Assembly: GCA_002479245.1 (NCBI GenBank) | Contig: DLMG01000133.1 | Location: 1-10,328 of the forward strand | Length of the DNA: 10,328 nucleotides | Direction: 5' to 3' | From: Verrucomicrobia subdivision 3 bacterium UBA7542 | Lineage (GTDB): Bacteria; Verrucomicrobiota; Verrucomicrobiia; Limisphaerales; UBA11358 | In this document: piece by piece, positions 1 through 6,007 of the stretch | Numbering within the stretch: position 1 is the first letter of the stretch | Layout: the number at the start of each line of letters is the position of its first letter | Translations under genes and position numbers: made by a program | Notes under the pieces: model-generated | What the model was told of the DNA's origin: nothing | Database searches by the model: none | Seen by the model: the letters and a program-made list of their open reading frames with translations, nothing else

Positions 1-1056
1 CTTTTGGAAAAAAACAAGAATGCTTTCAAGCTGATTGAAACCCGTCCGGCGGATTCGCCGCTGGCCGTGCAACTGTTCGGCTCCGTGCCCGAAGAAATGC
101 GCGATGCGGCCCAAATCCTCGAATCGCTCCGCTTCGCGTCTGTGGACATCAACATGGGCTGCCCCGTCCGCAAGGTCTGCAACGTTGGCGGCGGCTCGGC
201 CATGATGACCGAACTGGCAAAAACCGCCGCGCTCGTCCGTGGCATGGTCAACGCCGTGAAAATTCCCGTCACCGCCAAGATGCGCCTCGGCTGGGACGAT
301 GAAAACATCACCGCACCGGATTTGGCACGTGTGCTCGAAGACGCCGGGGTCGCGGCCGTTTTTGTTCACGGCCGGACGCGCGAACAGGGTTTTGGCGGCA
401 CGGTGAATCTCGCCGGCATTCGCACGGTCGTGCAGGCCGTGAAGAACATTCCCGTCATCGGCAACGGCGACGTCATTACGCCGCAAGCGGCGAAGAAAAT
501 GCTGGATGACACCGGCTGTGCGGGCGTGAGCATCGGGCGCGGCGCGTTTTACAATCCATGGATTTTCCAGCACACGCTGGATTATCTTCAAACTTTCCGT
601 AGCAGCGGACGTCAGTCCGCTCTAACTTCAAATGATCTGGAAAGGAATAATGAGCCGACTCACGTCGGCTGCTACGAAAAAAAAGACGGCGAACTTCCAC
701 CCGAACCCACTTTTGCCGAGCGGGTGCGCGTGATGTGCCGGCATCTCGATTTGATGATTGAAGTTTTTGGTGAAGAACAAGGCTGCCGGATGTTCCGCAA
801 AATCGCGCCGTGGCATGCCAAGCGGTTCGGCCCCTGCCGTGAATTCAACAAACGTGTTGTGCAGGTTTCCACCCGGGCGGAATTCCACGAGGTTTTGGAA
901 AATTACACCCGCTGGCGGCAGCAATTTCTCGACGAGAACGGCGAATTGCAGCCGCGCTTCCGTCCACCGCCGCTGGTCGCGTCCTTCATGGAGAAGCCGG
1001 TTCCAAGCCGGCACGAACATATCCCCGTTCCAAAAGGGCCGGTGGAAGTGTGGTAA
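1..1056 (+). CDS. tRNA-dihydrouridine synthase (Dus family), 5' end outside window
   Basis: Flavin enzyme that reduces uridine to dihydrouridine in the tRNA D-loop, using FMN and NAD(P)H in the cytoplasm. The frame is open from base 1, so the N-terminal APM-type FMN motif (roughly 50-60 residues) lies outside the window; the TTG at position 4 is not a credible start. Counting from that codon, I see NMGCP with the catalytic Cys at 53, the AKMRLGW Lys at 92, VHGRT with His 122, IGNGDV at 152-157 and SIGRGAF at 176-182, all standard Dus TIM-barrel and FMN-phosphate motifs. The helical C-terminal domain follows (ERVRVMCRHLDLM onward). Residues about 198-225 are an unusual insertion encoded by a double palindrome (separate entry). 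The gene ends ten bases from the stop of the convergent gene. The DusB-like subfamily is likely but not certain. Confidence 0.93.
   Translation, partial: LLEKNKNAFKLIETRPADSPLAVQLFGSVPEEMRDAAQILESLRFASVDINMGCPVRKVCNVGGGSAMMTELAKTAALVRGMVNAVKIPVTAKMRLGWDDENITAPDLARVLEDAGVAAVFVHGRTREQGFGGTVNLAGIRTVVQAVKNIPVIGNGDVITPQAAKKMLDDTGCAGVSIGRGAFYNPWIFQHTLDYLQTFRSSGRQSALTSNDLERNNEPTHVGCYEKKDGELPPEPTFAERVRVMCRHLDLMIEVFGEEQGCRMFRKIAPWHAKRFGPCREFNKRVVQVSTRAEFHEVLENYTRWRQQFLDENGELQPRFRPPPLVASFMEKPVPSRHEHIPVPKGPVEVW
598..676. repeat. REP/BIME-like double hairpin inside dus
   Basis: Two 25-base arms (598-622 and 652-676) are inverted copies matching at 22 of 25 positions, separated by about 29 bases. Each arm is itself a hairpin: AGCGGAC/GTCCGCT around GTCA on the left, AGCCGAC/GTCGGCT around TCAC on the right. 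Each carries GTAG just outside the stem (599-602, and CTAC at 672-675 on the right). GTAG plus a hairpin is the hallmark of REP sequences linked to RAYT transposases, and an inverted pair is a BIME. The element is read in frame as residues 199-225 of the Dus protein, in a segment that family members normally lack. Confidence 0.8.
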
Positions 1057-1065
1057 CCAGAAAAT

Positions 1066-1491
1066 CTATGGTAATAAAATTATTTTAAGGTTAGAGGGAG
1101 CGGAAATTTGTTGTTTAATGATGCTCGAATGTTTTGCGTCTAGTTCTTGGATTTTCTGATTTACTTCGGCCAATTGACCTTGGAGTTTTTTTATTTCAAT
1201 CTGCTTGGACTCGCCGGATTGTTGTAATATTTGAATTTGACTTTCGTAATTTGTGCGATCCTGTTCGTATAGTTTTTTTTGTGACTCGATAATATTTAAC
1301 GCTCGGTCATACGAAGTTTCCCTTAGCAATGCATTTTGGGTTTTAAGCACGTCATTTTGTGCCTTCAAAGCTGCCGTTTGCTGATCGTGCAATTTTACGC
1401 CGATTGCAATCAGGATTGGAACGCCAATAATTAGTCCCAAATCTCTGATTAGCTTTGCCCAACGCTCAATTATTCGAAAATTTGATTTCAA
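1066..1491 (-). CDS. Membrane-anchored coiled-coil protein, unknown function
   Basis: 141 residues. A basic N-terminus (KSNFRIIERWAKLIR) precedes one hydrophobic segment at about residues 17-34 (DLGLIIGVPILIAIGVKL). A long Gln/Lys/Glu-rich helix follows, about 35-125, with coiled-coil character. No enzymatic motif is visible. The only in-frame start is TTG at 1491: upstream codons contain no ATG, GTG or TTG before a stop, and no good Shine-Dalgarno is present. The base composition is clearly AT-richer than all neighbours (roughly 40% GC by eye), which suggests acquisition from elsewhere. It lies between dus, convergent and ten bases away, and the mnmE 3'-end fragment starting at 1541. Single-TM coiled-coil proteins of this design recur in bacteria without assigned function. 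The ORF is long enough, and structured enough, that I judge it real. Confidence 0.6.
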   Translation of the reverse strand: MKSNFRIIERWAKLIRDLGLIIGVPILIAIGVKLHDQQTAALKAQNDVLKTQNALLRETSYDRALNIIESQKKLYEQDRTNYESQIQILQQSGESKQIEIKKLQGQLAEVNQKIQELDAKHSSIIKQQISAPSNLKIILLP

Positions 1492-1540
1492 GTAAGAAAG
1501 GTTTAATGATTCGTTCGTGATTGTTCAATAACTTTTCATT

Positions 1541-1609
1541 TCATTTCCCGATGCAAAACTGGCTGAAGATGGAGTCGAGCAGGTCTTCCGTCGTGGTTTT
1601 GCCGACAAT
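1541..1609 (-). pseudogene. Detached mnmE 3' end (22 codons plus stop), candidate att site
   Basis: On the minus strand this encodes IVGKTTTEDLLDSIFSQFCI then GK and TGA, identical to the last 22 residues of the intact MnmE at 4442-4510. Aligned with an offset of 2901 bases, 63 of 67 sense bases match. All four differences (1568, 1574, 1604, 1607) are silent third positions, and the stop is TGA instead of TAA. The first 25 bases (1543-1567 versus 4444-4468) are identical. Upstream of the fragment the homology stops abruptly, with no further MnmE sequence. The 3' end of mnmE (trmE/thdF) is the attachment site of SGI1-type islands, so this may be an attL/attR relic rather than a decayed duplicate. 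Confidence 0.85.
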
Positions 1610-1655
1610 CTGACAATCACGAATTGAGTGCGATTCGCTCCGGGAGTTTTCCCGG

Positions 1656-1684
1656 TTGCTGTTCGGGTCATTCACAAGTATAAA
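1656..1684 (+). promoter_or_regulatory. Candidate sigma70 promoter of the lipid operon
   Basis: TTGCTG at 1656-1661 and TATAAA at 1679-1684 are separated by exactly 17 bases. The predicted transcription start would fall at about 1691-1692, on the ATG of the first gene, which would make the mRNA leaderless or nearly so. A small hairpin, CCGGGA-GTTT-TCCCGG (1640-1655), sits directly upstream of the -35 box. Pattern match only. Confidence 0.35.
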
Positions 1685-1691
1685 TCGGGAA

Positions 1692-2300
1692 ATGGCGTCA
1701 ATCTATGACCTGAAACCACGCTTCCAGGCGTTGCTAAGGCCGCTGATTACGAAACTGGCTGCTTGGGGTTGGACGGCCAATCTCGTCACTTTTCTGGCGC
1801 TGTTGTTTTCCCTCATCGTTGGCGGCCTGCTTCTTTTTGCGCAACAGAATCCCGTCGTTTTGCTGGTGCTGCCGGTCTGGCTATTTCTGCGCATGGCGCT
1901 CAACGCCATTGACGGCATGATGGCGCGCGAACTGAACATGAAATCAACCCTCGGCGCCGTGCTGAACGAGGTGGGTGACATTATTTCAGATCTGGCGCTG
2001 TACTTGCCGCTGGCATTTGTACATCCGCCGTCACTATGGCCGGTCGTTGCCTTTTCGCTGGGTGCGGTACTGACGGAATTCTGCGGTGTGCTCGCCCAGG
2101 CACTGGGCACCCGTCGCCACTACGAAGGCCCGATGGGCAAAAGCGACCGCGCCTTTTTTGTCGGCGCGCTGGGGTTGATCACTGCCTTTGCTCCCGGTCT
2201 GTTCAAGTTTTGGCCGTGGTTGTTTGCCGTGGCGGCCGCGCTGACCGTTCTTACCTGCTTGAACCGCTTGAAACTTGCCCTGGCCGAACTGCGCAAATGA
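1692..2300 (+). CDS. CDP-alcohol phosphatidyltransferase, YnbA-like
   Basis: Integral membrane enzyme expected to transfer a phosphatidyl group from CDP-diacylglycerol to an alcohol acceptor. ATG at 1692 gives 202 residues starting MASIYDLKPRFQALLRPL; the same frame is open further upstream to a TTG at 1656, but that segment overlaps the likely promoter. The family motif DxxDGxxAR-x8-GxxxDxxxD appears here as NAIDGMMAR...GAVLNEVGD, so the first and third aspartates are Asn while the second and fourth remain. Several hydrophobic segments follow. As I recall, E. coli YnbA has a very similar start and motif, and ynbA likewise neighbours a CdsA-like gene, ynbB. The acceptor alcohol cannot be told from sequence. 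The stop overlaps the next start (ATGA), indicating translational coupling. Confidence 0.85.
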   Translation: MASIYDLKPRFQALLRPLITKLAAWGWTANLVTFLALLFSLIVGGLLLFAQQNPVVLLVLPVWLFLRMALNAIDGMMARELNMKSTLGAVLNEVGDIISDLALYLPLAFVHPPSLWPVVAFSLGAVLTEFCGVLAQALGTRRHYEGPMGKSDRAFFVGALGLITAFAPGLFKFWPWLFAVAAALTVLTCLNRLKLALAELRK

Positions 2301-3229
2301 TCAATCAACTCAATCCAGTCTGGCAAATGGGCTTGATCGTCCTGGTCGTGCTGGTGTTCTCCAGTGTGATGGTCGCCTTGATGCGATTTCTCCGTCCGCA
2401 GGGGAATTTTTCGGAATTGAGCTCACGCATAAAAGCGTGGTGGATCATGGCGGCGGTGTTCTTTGGGGCTATTGCGGTGAGCAGCCGGATCTCCCTCGTC
2501 TTTTTTGGGTTTCTTAGTTTCTGGGCGTTGAAGGAATACATCACCCTGCTGAAAACCCGCGCCGCCGACCATCGCGCGCTGGTGTGGGTGTTTTTATCCG
2601 TGCCGATTCAATACTATTGGGTGGGCACCAACTGGTACGGGATGTCCATCATTTTCATCCCGGTTTACATGTTTTTGTTCCTGCCCATCCGTCTGGTACT
2701 GGCCCGGGAAACGGCGGGTTTTGTCGCGTCCGCTTCACAACTGCAATGGGGACTGATGGCCTTTGTCTTCGGCTTGAGTCATCTCGCCATGCTTTTGACA
2801 TTGCCCGCGATTGACAATTCTTCCGCCAACGGACGCACGCTGTTGTTATTCTTGGTGTTTGTTGTTGAAATGAGCGATGTGCTTCAATTTGTCTGGGGCA
2901 AGACCCTGGGTCGTCACAAGATCCTGCCCACCGTCAGCCCAAACAAAACTTGGGAAGGCTTTCTGGGCGGTATTATCACGACTTCATTGGCGGCCTTGCT
3001 CATTCGTTTTTTGACTCCTTTCACCCCGCTGGAAACGGTGGGAGTAGCACTGTTGCTGACTGTCGCCGGTTTCTTTGGCGGCGCGGTGATGAGCGCCGTC
3101 AAGCGAGACTTTGGCGTAAAGGATTTTGGCGGCCTGATTCCCGGCCACGGCGGAATGCTCGACCGGGTGGATTCATTGTGCTACGCCGCGCCGGTTTTTT
3201 TCCATTACCTTCGCTATTTCCACTACTAA
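2297..3229 (+). CDS. Phosphatidate cytidylyltransferase (CdsA/YnbB-like)
   Basis: Makes CDP-diacylglycerol from phosphatidic acid and CTP in the cytoplasmic membrane, the donor substrate for the preceding enzyme. The 310-residue product starts at the ATG in the ATGA overlap; the frame is open further upstream but only inside the preceding gene. About eight hydrophobic segments are visible. Near the C-terminus is a full CdsA signature: SAVKRDFGVKDFGGLIPGHG, then GMLDRVD (nucleotides about 3090-3170), including the KD, HGG and DRxD residues. EMSDVLQFVWGKTLGRHKI and PNKTWEGFLGG are further CdsA family blocks. The gene may be an operon-specific paralogue like E. coli YnbB, with a housekeeping cdsA elsewhere, so no symbol is assigned. 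The stop is one base before the next start. Confidence 0.9.
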   Translation: MINQLNPVWQMGLIVLVVLVFSSVMVALMRFLRPQGNFSELSSRIKAWWIMAAVFFGAIAVSSRISLVFFGFLSFWALKEYITLLKTRAADHRALVWVFLSVPIQYYWVGTNWYGMSIIFIPVYMFLFLPIRLVLARETAGFVASASQLQWGLMAFVFGLSHLAMLLTLPAIDNSSANGRTLLLFLVFVVEMSDVLQFVWGKTLGRHKILPTVSPNKTWEGFLGGIITTSLAALLIRFLTPFTPLETVGVALLLTVAGFFGGAVMSAVKRDFGVKDFGGLIPGHGGMLDRVDSLCYAAPVFFHYLRYFHY

Positions 3230-3230
3230 A

Positions 3231-3857
3231 ATGACTGCGCGCGACCTCGTTCAACTGACATTTTTTGCCCTCGTGCTTCGTCCCTTTCTGACGTTGTTCA
3301 TCGGCTTGCGGGTCCGGGGCCGTGAGCACCTGCCCCAGTCTGCTCCTTTCATCATGATCGCGAACCATTCCAGCCATCTTGACACCGTGTCATTGCTCGG
3401 CCTGTTTCCGCTCCGAAAGCTTTCCCAGCTTCGTCCGGTGGCGGCCGCCGATTACTTTGAACGGAATGCTTTCGTCTCTGCGTTTAGCAAGACGGTGTTC
3501 AACATCCTGCCCATCACACGAAAAAAGATCACCACGGACACCAACCCGCTGCCGCGCATGGAAGCGGCACTGCACGCCGGTCAATCTCTGATCCTCTTTC
3601 CGGAAGGCACGCGCGGGTCAGGGGAAGACTTGGCACGCTTTCACTCCGGGGCGGCTCATTTGATTGAGAAATGTCCCGAGGTCCCGGTGGTGCCGGTTTA
3701 TCTCGTGAACATGGGACGCAGTCTGCCGAAGGGGGAATGGATTCCCGTCCCGTTTTTTTGTGAGGTGCGCATTGGGCCGCCCCAAAAATTTCAGGGCAAT
3801 TGCCGTGAAATAACCGCCGCCCTTGAAACCGCCGTCCGCCAATTGCGTGACTTGTGA
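3231..3857 (+). CDS. plsC: 1-acyl-sn-glycerol-3-phosphate acyltransferase (PlsC-like)
   Basis: Expected to acylate lysophosphatidic acid to phosphatidic acid, the substrate of the CdsA-like neighbour. The 208-residue protein has a hydrophobic N-terminal segment (about residues 8-26), then NHSSHLD (the catalytic NHx4D block I, about 44-50). Block III follows as LFPEGTRG (about 122-129), and VPVVPVY (about 149-155) corresponds to block IV. These are the diagnostic lysophospholipid-acyltransferase motifs, all intact. ATG at 3231 follows the upstream stop by one base, and the stop overlaps the next GTG start (GTGA), so it is embedded in the operon. Length is slightly short for PlsC (usually 230-260) but includes all motifs. 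The exact acyl acceptor could be another lysolipid. Confidence 0.88.
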   Translation: MTARDLVQLTFFALVLRPFLTLFIGLRVRGREHLPQSAPFIMIANHSSHLDTVSLLGLFPLRKLSQLRPVAAADYFERNAFVSAFSKTVFNILPITRKKITTDTNPLPRMEAALHAGQSLILFPEGTRGSGEDLARFHSGAAHLIEKCPEVPVVPVYLVNMGRSLPKGEWIPVPFFCEVRIGPPQKFQGNCREITAALETAVRQLRDL

Positions 3858-4441
3858 ATGACGGCCAACATTCCCTTGACCATTTTGTGCACGGTTCCAC
3901 TGTGCAGTTTGCCGCTTTCGGCTGGGGTTTGGTTGAAGCCACGGTGTTTTTTATCGTGCCGGATGTTTTGCTGACGGCGATCGGCTGTCGCTCAATCCGT
4001 GCCAGTCTGAAAGCAACCGGCCTTGCGATCCTGGGGGCGCTTTTGGGCGGACTGATAATGTATTTGTCCGCCGGTGTTTCACCGGAAACTTCACAGACCG
4101 TGTTGACTCATGTTCCGCCAATTCATCCCCGGCTCATCGAGGATGTCCGGTCGCAATTATCGGAACGCGGCCTCATGGCGGTGTTGTTTGGACCGACTGA
4201 AGGCGTTCCATATAAAATTTACGCCGTCGAATGGGGCGTCCGTCATGGCAACCTGCCGCTATTTCTGCTCATATCCATCCCGGCGCGCGGAATTCGATTT
4301 CTATTCAGCATCTTGCTGGCGGGTGGCATATCCCGGATGATCGCGCCATGGACGAAGCGATGTGCGCAAACAGAAATGACTATTCTAGCGCTGTTCTGGG
4401 TTGTGTTTTACGCGTTCTATTTCGCGCATTTTGGCTGGTGA
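3854..4441 (+). CDS. Polytopic membrane protein, possibly DedA/VTT-like
   Basis: 195 residues from a GTG that overlaps the plsC stop (GTGA); the nearby ATG is in another frame. Hydrophobic segments lie near residues 18-40, 52-72, 131-156 and 173-193. GWGLVEATVFFIVPDVLL resembles the first re-entrant helix of DedA/VTT proteins, with its acidic residue and proline. FGPTEGVPYKIYAVEWGVRHG followed by PARGIRFLF recalls the conserved second half (FxPxxR...AGxxxM...). The similarity is weak and judged by eye. DedA proteins are implicated in lipid flipping, which would suit an operon making phospholipids, but this is inference. The stop codon ends exactly where the mnmE stop begins, with no intergenic base. 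Confidence 0.75.
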   Translation: MNDGQHSLDHFVHGSTVQFAAFGWGLVEATVFFIVPDVLLTAIGCRSIRASLKATGLAILGALLGGLIMYLSAGVSPETSQTVLTHVPPIHPRLIEDVRSQLSERGLMAVLFGPTEGVPYKIYAVEWGVRHGNLPLFLLISIPARGIRFLFSILLAGGISRMIAPWTKRCAQTEMTILALFWVVFYAFYFAHFGW

Positions 4442-5926
4442 TTATTTCCCGATGCAAAACTGGCTGAAAATGGAATCGAGCAGGTCTTCCGTCGTGGTTT
4501 TGCCAACGATTTCGCCGACGGCGTTGACGGCGATGCGCAAATCCATCGCTACGAGTTCGAGCGTCGCGCCCGCGCGCAGCGCCTCGAGCGTCCGCAACGT
4601 GGCCATGCGGGCGCGGTTCAACGCGTCCTGATGCCGCGAGTTGATCATCACCTGCAGCATCCCGGCCGTGATTTCGCCCGACCAGACCAGTTCCTTGATG
4701 GCGTCCTTCAACGCCTCAATCCCCTGCCCGCTCAGGCAGCAGACGTCCACGATGGGAACGCCGGCCTCCGGCGCGGCTTGTTGTGATGATTTACTCGTTT
4801 CGTGCCGTGCCGGAGGCCGGCGCTCCAATTCTTCAGCGTCCCACTTCCTCGGCAAATCAATTTTGTTCACCACCAAAATCCGTTTCTTGCCGGCGAACTC
4901 GGCGAAATACTTTTCATCGGCAGGCGTGAACTGCTCGCTTGCGTCGAGCACGTGAAGAATGAACTCGGCCCGGGCCAGCGACTCGCGGCTGCGGCGGACG
5001 CCTTCCTGCTCAATTTCGTCGTGCGCCTCGCGCAAACCCGCCGTGTCAATGAACACCACCGGTAATCCGCGGATGTTCGCCGTCTCTTCAATCGTGTCGC
5101 GCGTCGTGCCGGGAATCGGTGAGACGATGGCGCGGTCGTGACCGAGCAATTGGTTGAGCAGGCTGGATTTGCCCGCATTTGGCCGTCCGACAATTGCCGC
5201 GCGGATGCCGCGCCGGAGAATTTGCCCTTCATTGGCCGTGCGCAGCAGTTCGTCCATGAACGCGATGCCATGTTCCAGGCGTTTGAGCAGTTGCTCCTTT
5301 GTGTCGGGTGAAATGTCTTCGTCAGGAAAATCAATGTGCGCCTCGACGTGCGCGAGCGTTTGCATCATTTCATCGCGCAATGCGTTGATGCGCTGCGAGA
5401 GTTTGCCGGCGAGCTGCTCGTTGGCGGCGGCCAGCGCGAGTTCGGTCCGCGAATGTATCAAATCGGCGACGGCCTCGGCCTGCGCGAGGTCAAGGCGTCC
5501 GTTGAGAAAGGCGCGACGGGTGAATTCACCGGGTTCGGCCAGGCGCGCGCCATTTTCCAAAAGCGTGTCGAGCACGAGTTTGGCGGGCAAAAGGCCGCCG
5601 TGACAGGTGATTTCCACCGTGTCCTCGCGCGTGAATGTGTGCGGCGCGCGCATGACGGCGAGCAAGACCTCGTCAACGATTTGCCCCTCACCCCGCCCCT
5701 CTCCCCCTGCGGGGGCGAGGGAGTTTAAATTTTGTTTTGGCCGGACGATTTTGCCGTAATGAATCGTGTGCGTCGTCGCGGCGGACGGCTTCAACGAATT
5801 TTTCCCGACCGGCAGAAAACTTTTGTCCGCGACAGCGAGCGTTTGCGGCCCGGAGATGCGGACAACCGCCAGTCCGCCTTCACCGAGCGGAGTGGCAATG
5901 GCTGCGATGGTGTCATCAAGGGTCAC
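4442..5926 (-). CDS. mnmE: tRNA modification GTPase MnmE (TrmE), with two in-frame insertions
   Basis: GTPase that, with MnmG, installs the xm5 group on wobble uridine 34 of tRNAs. GTG at 5926 is the start, because an in-frame stop lies five codons upstream; it yields DDTIAAIATPLGEGGLAVVR, the standard N-terminus. The GTPase motifs are GRPNAGKS (247-254), TTRD (274-277), DTAG (294-297) and NKID (354-357). The C-terminus is FCIGK with the catalytic Cys 491. At 494 residues it is about 40 longer than typical MnmE (E. coli 454). The excess fits insertions at residues 64-80 (encoded by a GC-rich palindrome) and about 369-389 (a second palindrome, between NKID and the G5 loop). All known catalytic motifs remain intact, so I expect a functional protein. 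It is convergent with the lipid operon, and its 3' end is repeated at 1541-1609. Confidence 0.97.
   Translation of the reverse strand: MTLDDTIAAIATPLGEGGLAVVRISGPQTLAVADKSFLPVGKNSLKPSAATTHTIHYGKIVRPKQNLNSLAPAGGEGRGEGQIVDEVLLAVMRAPHTFTREDTVEITCHGGLLPAKLVLDTLLENGARLAEPGEFTRRAFLNGRLDLAQAEAVADLIHSRTELALAAANEQLAGKLSQRINALRDEMMQTLAHVEAHIDFPDEDISPDTKEQLLKRLEHGIAFMDELLRTANEGQILRRGIRAAIVGRPNAGKSSLLNQLLGHDRAIVSPIPGTTRDTIEETANIRGLPVVFIDTAGLREAHDEIEQEGVRRSRESLARAEFILHVLDASEQFTPADEKYFAEFAGKKRILVVNKIDLPRKWDAEELERRPPARHETSKSSQQAAPEAGVPIVDVCCLSGQGIEALKDAIKELVWSGEITAGMLQVMINSRHQDALNRARMATLRTLEALRAGATLELVAMDLRIAVNAVGEIVGKTTTEDLLDSIFSQFCIGK
4755..4826. repeat. Inverted-repeat element inside mnmE (GTPase domain)
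   Basis: Arms 4759-4777 and 4804-4822 are reverse complements at 18 of 19 positions, enclosing a 26-base AT-richer centre; three further pairs at 4755-4757 and 4824-4826 extend the stem. Read in frame it encodes the segment RRPPARHETSKSSQQAAPEA of MnmE, which looks extra against normal MnmE between NKID and the G5 loop. It lacks a GTAG tetranucleotide, so it appears to be a different family from the dus element. Confidence 0.78.
5687..5737. repeat. GC-rich palindromic insert in mnmE N-terminal domain
   Basis: The hairpin CCCTCTCCCCC-TGC-GGGGGCGAGGG spans 5697-5721 with one mismatch. It is preceded by CCCCTCACCCCGCC, a wording typical of dispersed intergenic CCCTC/GGGGAGAGGG repeats in many bacteria. 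In frame it codes for residues 64-80 of MnmE (KQNLNSLAPAGGEGRGE), a Gly/Pro-rich stretch absent from ordinary MnmE between KIVRP and GQIVDEV. Confidence 0.7.
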
Positions 5927-6007
5927 GCGGGAAAAATTTCACGGAAAGGCGCACCGACGGAAAGAAAATAAACAAAGGTTTCGACATTCTGTCGTTGGTC
6001 CGCGCCT

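Noticed and set aside
628..1020. 130-codon open frame on the minus strand inside dus
   Set aside because: Shadow of the dus coding strand; dus motifs are unambiguous on the plus strand.
2036..2296. Upstream extension of the CdsA-like gene
   Set aside because: It lies entirely within the phosphatidyltransferase gene in another frame; the ATGA overlap at 2297 gives the standard family N-terminus.
4442..5926. MnmE inactivated by its insertions
   Set aside because: Frame is open throughout, G1-G4 motifs and the C-terminal FCIGK are intact, and inserts fall in loop-like places.
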